Positions 17,666 through 24,706 of a stretch of DNA of 24,706 nucleotides are shown one piece after another. The position numbers and the translations under genes are program-made. The first letter of the stretch is position 1. Every line of letters starts with the position of its first letter. Source of the stretch: Pseudonocardiaceae bacterium (lineage in GTDB: Bacteria; Actinomycetota; Actinomycetes; Mycobacteriales; Pseudonocardiaceae); the NCBI GenBank assembly GCA_025937115.1, contig JAICSB010000007.1:1-24706 (forward strand). The letters are read 5' to 3'. The notes beneath the pieces are model-generated. The model was not told where the DNA came from, made no database searches, and worked only from the letters and a program-made list of their open reading frames with translations.

Positions 17666-19200
17666 AGTCCCACCGCCTGGGCCGGTCTTGCGGTGACCTC
17701 GCGGAGTACTTCGTCGAAGGACACTGCGTCGGGGGGTTCAGCTTGGGCTACCACCAGGCCGTGGATAGCCGTGGTCATCGCGTTCTTCACGGTGACCACG
17801 TCCTGCTTAGCGACACCCGAATCCCGCAACAGGGCCGTCCACACGCTCGTGGCACCGGAACCCTCATGGATGCCCAGCTTCGGCCGGGTGACGGTGGTCT
17901 CGGGCAGCATGCCGCGCATCGCCTCCCGCAGTACCCACTTGTCCTGGCCGTGGCGGCGCTTGAGTCCTGGCTCCAGGGCGACGAGCACGTTAAGCACTGT
18001 GCGGTCCCAAAACGGGTGGGTGGTCCAGTGCCCGGAGAGTCCGCCGAGCACCGGTGACATCTCGTTCAGTCCGTCGAACCCCTGCATGTCGGTGGTGATC
18101 GTCTGGTCCAGGGCAGCCAATTGGGCCGTCGTTCTGTGCATGCCGCCCAGCGGGATGTCGGCCCCGTAGCCGGTCAGAATTCGTCGTCCGGTGGCGGGCA
18201 GTGCCCGGTACAGGACGACCAGCGGCAGGAGGTACTCCAGCACCTCGGCGTCGGTGATCTCAGCGGCGGCGACCGCCCAGGGCAGCTGGCGCAGCAGGTC
18301 CGCACTCCGCACCCGGAACTCGCGGTGCGTGGTCGCCAGGTGCTCGGCAACGGTACGCGCCGCAGCGAACTCGTCGCCGGCGTCGGTCCCCAGCGAGATC
18401 GTCTCCACGACCGCACCAGCACCGCAGCCCAGCGCCGCGACGGAACTCGAGTCGAGGCCGCCCGAGAGCACCACGCTCACGGGCCCGTCGTCCAGCCGCT
18501 CGTGCACGGCATCATGGAGCGCGGCGGTTACCCGGCGCACCGCCTCCGCCTCGGTCCAGACAACGCGGTGGTCCGGTGGCCGCCAGGTAGCCACCGCATT
18601 CACTATGGGGCGGCCCACCATCACCGTCAGGGCGGTACCCGCCCGTACCCGACAGACTCCCGGCAGCCCATCGACCGACCCGGTACGTGGCGGATGCACG
18701 GCCAAGATCCGCCGCTCTGCACTGCCCGCGAAGGCCTTGGCCTCGGTTGCGACCTCGATCCCTTCCAGCCCGCGTCGCAGATAAAGCGGCACGCTCCCAG
18801 CGTGATCGGTGGCAAGGACGGCCGCGGTACCGTCAGTGATCACTGCCGCGAACCGACCGTTGAGCAGGCGAAGGCCGGACGCGCCGTAGCGCAACCAGCA
18901 GGCCAGCAGCAGCTGGGTGTCAGCAGTCACGCCCGATGCTGCTGGCCCGATCGCTTCGCGGAGGGCGCAGCGGTGGTACAGCTCCCCGGCCAGCAGCACG
19001 GTCACCCCGTCGGCGCTGTATGTCGCCGCCACGGAGGAGCCGCTGGCCAGCGCCCACCCGCTCCAACGCAGCGGGTTTCCAGGCCCCTGAACCGCGACCG
19101 GATACCCCACACTGAGCAGCGGACGGAGGGATTCCGGGTGGGGTTGGTCGGCGCGACTACTAATGCGAATGGAGAACCCGGTGATCAGTGGTACCGGCAT
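17662..19200 (-). CDS. bls: Beta-lactam synthetase (asparagine synthetase-like)
   Basis: 512 residues; the S. clavuligerus enzyme has 513. It adenylates carboxyethylarginine with ATP and closes the four-membered ring to deoxyguanidinoproclavaminic acid. The N-terminal half is the glutaminase-like domain of asparagine synthetase B without the catalytic cysteine (the protein begins MPVPL). The C-terminal half has the ATP-pyrophosphatase loop SGGLDSS at 246-252 and the ring-closing residues Y345 (LTGYGADIPLGG), E380 (NEMSPVL) and K441 (RPKLGIHEG), matching Y348, E382 and K443 remembered from the known enzyme. These separate it from true asparagine synthetase. ATG 19200 has GGGAG nine bases upstream. 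It starts 47 bases after ceaS. Confidence 0.97.
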   Translation of the reverse strand: MPVPLITGFSIRISSRADQPHPESLRPLLSVGYPVAVQGPGNPLRWSGWALASGSSVAATYSADGVTVLLAGELYHRCALREAIGPAASGVTADTQLLLACWLRYGASGLRLLNGRFAAVITDGTAAVLATDHAGSVPLYLRRGLEGIEVATEAKAFAGSAERRILAVHPPRTGSVDGLPGVCRVRAGTALTVMVGRPIVNAVATWRPPDHRVVWTEAEAVRRVTAALHDAVHERLDDGPVSVVLSGGLDSSSVAALGCGAGAVVETISLGTDAGDEFAAARTVAEHLATTHREFRVRSADLLRQLPWAVAAAEITDAEVLEYLLPLVVLYRALPATGRRILTGYGADIPLGGMHRTTAQLAALDQTITTDMQGFDGLNEMSPVLGGLSGHWTTHPFWDRTVLNVLVALEPGLKRRHGQDKWVLREAMRGMLPETTVTRPKLGIHEGSGATSVWTALLRDSGVAKQDVVTVKNAMTTAIHGLVVAQAEPPDAVSFDEVLREVTARPAQAVGL

Positions 19201-19247
19201 TGCGACTTACTCCCTACTTTTTCGGTGCACGGTGCGCTGGCCGCCGT

Positions 19248-21004
<1,757 letters not shown>

Positions 21005-21072
21005 GCGCAGGTGCATAGGTCGTCGGGCCGGTTTAAGACGATGCCTCCCGAGACCTCACCTCGCTGTGCGCG

Positions 21073-22731
21073 TCAGCGAGCCCCCAGGCCCACGTAGTCG
21101 TACATCCCAAATGACCCCGTGACGTAGACATTCCTCGCGTCGGGGTGTCGGTAGAGCAGAGATCGAGGGTAGAGGTACGGGACGATCACCGCGTGCTCCA
21201 TCACCAAGTGGTCGATCCGGTGCCAAATTTGGGCCCGCTGCACCGGGTCCACCAACGCTGCGCCGCAGTCGAGCAGATCGTTGATCTCCGGGTCGTTGAG
21301 CTCGCCCATGTTCTGGTTGCCGTGCTCCTTGATCGCCCGCCCGTCGACGATCTGCTGGAGGAACCCGTACCCGTCGGGAAAGTCGGCGCCCCAACCGAAC
21401 ATGACGATTCCGATACCGTGCGCGCGAAGGTACTCGGGGCATCCTCCGTAGCGCTCGAAGTAGTCTCCAGAGGGGAAGCCCAGCAGCTCGGCCTCGATCC
21501 CCACCCTGGCCAGTCCTGCGGCCAGCGCCTCCGCCGCCCGGTACTCCTTAAGCCGGTCCTTGCGCGCGGCGATCCTGGTGCGAAATCCGTCCGGCAGGCT
21601 GGCGGCCGCCAACTCGGCATGGGCGGCGTCGAGGTCGCCGGTACTCGCAGGCCCGACGGGATAGCGGTCGAACGGCTCGTAACCGTTCAGCGTTGGCGGC
21701 AAGATGGTGGTCGCGACGTCGCCGCCCACCGATCCTCCATAGGCGGCCTGCATCGCCGCCTTGTCGGTTGCGTACTGCACCGCACGGCGGCAGTGCAGGT
21801 TGTCGAATGGTGGTACGCCGCTGGACAGGCAGTAAATCCAGGTGAATCCAGTCAGCGGGTTGTCGGCGTAGTCCCGCAACACGGGGTCGGCGAGAATCCG
21901 CTCCTGGGTAGCCGGCTGAACACCGAAACCGGCCAAGTCGATATGCGCTTCACCGGCCAATACCATACGGTCCACCTCGTGTGGGTCCAATCCAAGGGAG
22001 ACCTCGATCCGCGCTGCGCGTTGCCTGCGCACCGGGTCTGTTGCCGGGTTCCAGTGTGGATTCGGTTCCAGTACCGCTCGGCGTCCCGGCTGGTAGCTGG
22101 CGACCCGATAGGGACCCGTGGCAACGGGGCGCAGGCGGTAGTCGGCGCCGGTGTCCGCGCCTCGGGGAACCGGGGTGGTGCTGGGCATTGTGGCGAGCAA
22201 ATCAAGGCCGGCGAACGGGTCCTGAAGGTGAAAGACCAGAGTGTGCTCATCGGGCGTCTCCAGGGTGACCGGTCCTTCGACCCCGGGTTCGCGCCACGGT
22301 CCTCCGTAGTCGGTGCCGAGCAGCTGCCGGAAGTAGGTCGGTCCGCTGCCCAGCTGGTCCGTGCCGTAGTTGCTCCGGGCGATCGCGTACTTGACGTCCG
22401 CGGCGGTTACTGGGGAACCATTCTCGAAAAGGAGTCCTTCCCTGAGACGGTAGGTCCAAGTCCGGCCATCCTCGGAAACCTCGCCCAACGACTCCGCGAG
22501 GTCGGGCACCAGACGTTGCCCGGCCTTGCCCGGGGCCGTGTCGAAGGTGACGAGCGTCCGGCCGATCAGTCGCAGGAAGTTCCAGGTATAGGCGTAGTAC
22601 GTGTTGCCGGGATCGAGCGAGTCGAAGTCGTCAGTTCGAACCAGGCGCAGTGTCCCCCCCATCTCGTCGGTAGGGTCGACAACGCCACGCACCGCCGCAC
22701 CGAATCCATTACCTCGCTCTGCAATCGGCAT
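21073..22731 (-). CDS. oppA1: OppA1-like peptide-binding protein (SBP_bac_5 family)
   Basis: 552 residues, clearly homologous to the OppA2-like protein in this window: GGTLRLVRTDDFDSLDPGNTYY at the start, DLAESLGEVSEDGRTWTYRLR, SPVTAADVKYAI, and a matching C-terminus with LLYRHPDARNVYV. It lies beside claR, as oppA1 (orf7) does in S. clavuligerus. The N-terminus (MPIAERGNGFGAAVRGVVDP) has no hydrophobic core or lipobox cysteine, so it looks cytoplasmic, unlike ordinary oligopeptide receptors. OppA1 is required for clavulanic acid production; the ligand is unproven. The ATG has AAGGAG ten bases upstream. It starts 74 bases after claR ends on the same strand. Confidence 0.9.
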   Translation of the reverse strand: MPIAERGNGFGAAVRGVVDPTDEMGGTLRLVRTDDFDSLDPGNTYYAYTWNFLRLIGRTLVTFDTAPGKAGQRLVPDLAESLGEVSEDGRTWTYRLREGLLFENGSPVTAADVKYAIARSNYGTDQLGSGPTYFRQLLGTDYGGPWREPGVEGPVTLETPDEHTLVFHLQDPFAGLDLLATMPSTTPVPRGADTGADYRLRPVATGPYRVASYQPGRRAVLEPNPHWNPATDPVRRQRAARIEVSLGLDPHEVDRMVLAGEAHIDLAGFGVQPATQERILADPVLRDYADNPLTGFTWIYCLSSGVPPFDNLHCRRAVQYATDKAAMQAAYGGSVGGDVATTILPPTLNGYEPFDRYPVGPASTGDLDAAHAELAAASLPDGFRTRIAARKDRLKEYRAAEALAAGLARVGIEAELLGFPSGDYFERYGGCPEYLRAHGIGIVMFGWGADFPDGYGFLQQIVDGRAIKEHGNQNMGELNDPEINDLLDCGAALVDPVQRAQIWHRIDHLVMEHAVIVPYLYPRSLLYRHPDARNVYVTGSFGMYDYVGLGAR

Positions 22732-22805
22732 TTCTCGCTAACTCCTTGAATTACGATCAGCCGGTGCGCGGCTAGCCTCACGTGGATCGCGGGTCCGCGG
22801 ACTGC

Positions 22806-24197
22806 TTACGCATAACGCCGGTGAGGATCGGATAACCGATCCAGCGGCCCGGACACAGCGGCGTGGAACTCGGTCTCCAAGGCGGTGAGGTGATACAGGA
22901 ACTGTTTGGCGGGTCCGCTCAGCGTTGTCCCGCGGGCGCTGCGCACCATCAGCGGCGCGCCGATTCGCTGTTCGATGCGACGGGCTCGACGGGTCAGCGC
23001 AGGTTGGCTGATGGACAGAACCACCGCGGCCCGGTTAATGCTGCCGTGCTCGGCCACCGCGCGCAGCAGGCTGAACTCCTCAATGTCGAGTGCCTCGATG
23101 ACGGGCTGCGACGACCCCTGCTTTCCGGATCGGGCTATCGAGACCATGTCTTCCCGGTCCATCTGCTCTCGATGCCAGCGAGACCACCACGGGTTCCGGA
23201 CCATCTCTGGGTGGTGCTCGACGACCATCCGGAGATAGTTCCTTTTCAACGTGCTGGCCAGATCTTTGGCGAGGACATCAGGTACCATCGCGGGATCGAC
23301 CAGGAGCCCGGTCGATCGACTTGGGCACTCGGCAAGTGGGCGATTCACGACTGCACTATCGGAGACGGTGCCAGACAAGAGGGGCTCCAGGCTGAGGACC
23401 CCGTCACGGCGGATCATGCCCCGAGCGACTGATGAACTGGTGACGGTCAGATTGGTCGGCACGGGCAAACCTGCTCCTCGGAAAACCTGGACCACCACGA
23501 CCTCTGAACCGGGGCCGATCTCAGAAACCCAACAGTCGGTGGTGAGGTCAGCCAACGTCACCACATCCCGGGCCGCCAGCCGATGTCCGCGCGGCAGCCA
23601 GACGCACAGCGGCTCGTCGAGCACGACATGAAGCCTCGTCACTCGGTCGATGGACGTCCGCGGATCGGTCAACCACCAGGTGTGCACGGCGTCCACGCGG
23701 TAGGCATCCAGTTGCCGAACGACCTGCTCAGGCGTCGCATGGCTCACCGCGAGCAAAATACCCAGTCGAGCAGCAATCTCCTCGACCAAATCTTCGACCA
23801 TGGGATTCGAGGTAGCGATCGACAACACCGAGGGAAATTCCTGGGCGCCGTCCCCATGGCCGTGAATGGTAGTCAGCAAGGCGAGGTCGACCCGAGAAAA
23901 GAAGCGCTGACCGGCGGCAAGCACCCGCGCGCCCGCCGAGGTTAGTCGCGTGGTCCGGGAACCTCGCAGGGTCAGCGGCATCCCTGCCGCCCGGTCGAGC
24001 CGACCCAAATGGCGCTCGAGTGCCCCGATACGCAGCCCGAGCCTGCGTGACAACTCCCCGAGGTCGCCACCTAGGTCGACGGCGTCAAGGAGCCGCACGT
24101 CGAACCGCGAGTAGGGAAACAACAACGGACGGCGTCGACTGGGACTCCCGTCGTTCGTCGGTCGTCGGACACGGGTGGAGTCGATAGTTTTCATCAT
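22806..24197 (-). CDS. claR: ClaR: LysR-type pathway regulator with two helix-turn-helix domains
   Basis: 463 residues from the ATG at 24197. It has a LysR-type helix-turn-helix near residues 32-95 (including FDVRLLDAVDLGGDLGELS), a substrate-binding-like core of about 240 residues, and a second, better-conserved LysR helix-turn-helix at 372-436 (FSLLRAVAEHGSINRAAVVL and SISQPALTRRARRIEQRIGA). DNA-binding motifs at both ends are the known hallmark of ClaR, which activates the late clavulanic acid genes in S. clavuligerus. ATG 24197 has GAGAGGA five bases upstream; a GTG ten codons earlier lacks a ribosome binding site. It is about 30 residues longer than I recall for ClaR. Codon 455 is TTA. 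It heads the long minus-strand gene series, so it may be co-transcribed with the genes of the early pathway. Confidence 0.93.
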   Translation of the reverse strand: MMKTIDSTRVRRPTNDGSPSRRRPLLFPYSRFDVRLLDAVDLGGDLGELSRRLGLRIGALERHLGRLDRAAGMPLTLRGSRTTRLTSAGARVLAAGQRFFSRVDLALLTTIHGHGDGAQEFPSVLSIATSNPMVEDLVEEIAARLGILLAVSHATPEQVVRQLDAYRVDAVHTWWLTDPRTSIDRVTRLHVVLDEPLCVWLPRGHRLAARDVVTLADLTTDCWVSEIGPGSEVVVVQVFRGAGLPVPTNLTVTSSSVARGMIRRDGVLSLEPLLSGTVSDSAVVNRPLAECPSRSTGLLVDPAMVPDVLAKDLASTLKRNYLRMVVEHHPEMVRNPWWSRWHREQMDREDMVSIARSGKQGSSQPVIEALDIEEFSLLRAVAEHGSINRAAVVLSISQPALTRRARRIEQRIGAPLMVRSARGTTLSGPAKQFLYHLTALETEFHAAVSGPLDRLSDPHRRYA

Positions 24198-24565
24198 GAG
24201 CGTCCTCTCGTTGGACGCTGGATGCACCCACCGTCGGTCACTATGGCTCTATCTCACTGAACAGAGCGACTCGCGCCCCGACGAGATACGGGCTGCGACG
24301 CTGATAACCTGATCGTGGGGGACGCCTGGTCCCTCTCACACATTTGTGCATCCAAGCCAACCTCAGCGATGACCCTTTCGAGGGATGTCACGAATCTTTC
24401 GAGCGAAGGCGTCATGGTCGTGGTCACGACCTGCTTGGCTCGGGCGTGCCGCACAGTACTCTGACGCACCGCACACGGTCGGATACGCTGGCGTCGCAGC
24501 GAAGGGTGCAGCAAGCATATGGGCGAGCCAGACCAAGCTGACGGCCAGCCCGCGGCGAACGAGGA
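24198..24565. other. Region between claR and the insertion sequence
   Basis: This 368-base stretch must contain the claR promoter, but I found no convincing -35/-10 pair. It holds one doubtful short frame on the minus strand (24254-24427), a 16-base interrupted palindrome GGTCGTG-GT-CACGACC at 24416-24431, and an 18-base block at 24413-24430 that matches the cas start region with one mismatch. Plus-strand frames here look random. Confidence 0.4.
24254..24427 (-). CDS. Doubtful 57-residue ORF upstream of claR, possible gene remnant
   Basis: A frame from GTG 24427 begins VTTTMTPSLERFVTSLERV and continues with an amphipathic-looking helix (SLER occurs twice, seven residues apart) before a low-complexity polar tail. 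It ends 56 bases before claR on the same strand. The start codon lies in an 18-base sequence almost identical to that around the cas GTG. No good ribosome binding site is seen and I know of no homologue. It could be a small protein, a broken 5' end, or chance. Confidence 0.2.
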   Translation of the reverse strand: MTTTMTPSLERFVTSLERVIAEVGLDAQMCERDQASPTIRLSASQPVSRRGASRSVQ

Positions 24566-24706
24566 GGCTCTTCGCTGTTTTCAGTGGGTTACTCAGTGTG
24601 AGGTCATGTAGGTGGGTGTCGGATGGGTGATGGTGGGGAGCTGGAGCTTGGCTGCGGTGAGGTAGACGATGGTGATCATCTTGGTTTTGTTGCGGTAGCC
24701 CCGGGC
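24566..24706 (-). mobile_element. End of an insertion sequence, probably ISL3 family (partial)
   Basis: At 24566 the sequence GGCTCTTCGCTGTTTTCAGT resembles the terminal inverted repeats of ISL3-family elements, which typically begin GGCTCTT. It is followed by the tail of a transposase-like frame running off the right edge. Only one end is in the window, so the element's length, second repeat and target duplication cannot be seen. Confidence 0.5.
24593..24706 (-). CDS. Transposase, C-terminal 37 residues
   Basis: An open frame enters from the right edge and ends at TGA 24595-24593. It reads ARGYRNKTKMITIVYLTA and then a short proline/threonine-rich tail. The ARGYRN motif resembles the C-terminal end of DDE transposases of the ISL3 type, in which a basic segment is followed by GYRN or GFRN. 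The nearby GGCTCTTC end, 27 bases beyond the stop, supports this. The family is a tentative call from a short fragment. Confidence 0.5.
   Translation of the reverse strand, partial: ARGYRNKTKMITIVYLTAAKLQLPTITHPTPTYMTSH

Noticed and set aside
21145..22749. A 534-residue open frame on the plus strand
   Set aside because: It lies antisense to the whole of oppA1, has no recognisable domain, and arises from GC-rich third positions. The minus-strand frame has clear family motifs.
22793..22802. Palindrome GTCCGCGGAC just after claR
   Set aside because: A 10-bp palindrome without a loop in GC-rich DNA is unremarkable and is too short for a convincing terminator.

Overview
The window is high-GC actinobacterial DNA: GTG starts are common, genes are packed with 4-base stop/start overlaps, and codon third positions are GC-rich. 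Its core, about 4.6 to 24.2 kb, is a clavulanic acid (5R-clavam) type biosynthetic gene cluster. The gene order is not that of Streptomyces clavuligerus as I remember it. The sequence alone does not fix the genus. A Pseudonocardiales member or another Streptomyces are both possible, and silent clusters of this kind have, as I recall, been reported from Saccharomonospora viridis and Streptomyces pratensis/flavogriseus.

Layout. Bases 1-4575 are flanking genes: the start of an AI-2E-family permease (minus), a Tat-exported metallo-beta-lactamase-fold protein (plus), a small membrane protein (minus), and a large protein with peptidoglycan-binding-like modules and a DUF1906 glycoside-hydrolase-like domain (minus). 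Bases 4643-9235 hold the late genes: clavulanate dehydrogenase (minus), then, divergently, a tight plus-strand trio of cytochrome P450, the beta-lactamase-fold protein Orf12 and an EamA-type exporter. Bases 9223-24197 are eleven genes all on the minus strand, read from right to left: claR, oppA1, ceaS, bls, gcaS, pah, cas, orf16, oppA2, orf14, oat2. Most junctions from bls onward are ATGA or GTGA overlaps, so this looks like one long transcript, perhaps with an internal promoter before ceaS. The right edge holds the end of an insertion sequence, probably ISL3 family.

How the genes work together. CeaS joins glyceraldehyde-3-phosphate and arginine to carboxyethylarginine. Bls closes the beta-lactam ring, Cas carries out the 2-oxoglutarate-dependent oxidations, and Pah removes the guanidino group between Cas steps, giving clavaminic acid. 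Oat2 recycles acetyl groups between glutamate and ornithine for arginine supply. GcaS glycylates clavaminic acid. OppA1, OppA2, the P450, Orf12, Orf14 and Orf16 are needed for, or associated with, the poorly understood late steps that invert stereochemistry to the 5R clavaldehyde. The dehydrogenase reduces the aldehyde to clavulanic acid. ClaR, a LysR-type protein with a helix-turn-helix at each end, is the only regulator seen.

Unusual points: gcaS sits inside the early-gene operon; the ferredoxin gene expected beside the P450 is missing; neither ccaR nor penicillin-binding-protein genes are present; both OppA homologues lack a visible signal peptide; TTA codons are spread through at least seven cluster genes; and the divergent dehydrogenase/P450 control region contains a perfect 10-bp inverted repeat. 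Reference lengths and residue numbers for S. clavuligerus proteins are from memory, not from a search.
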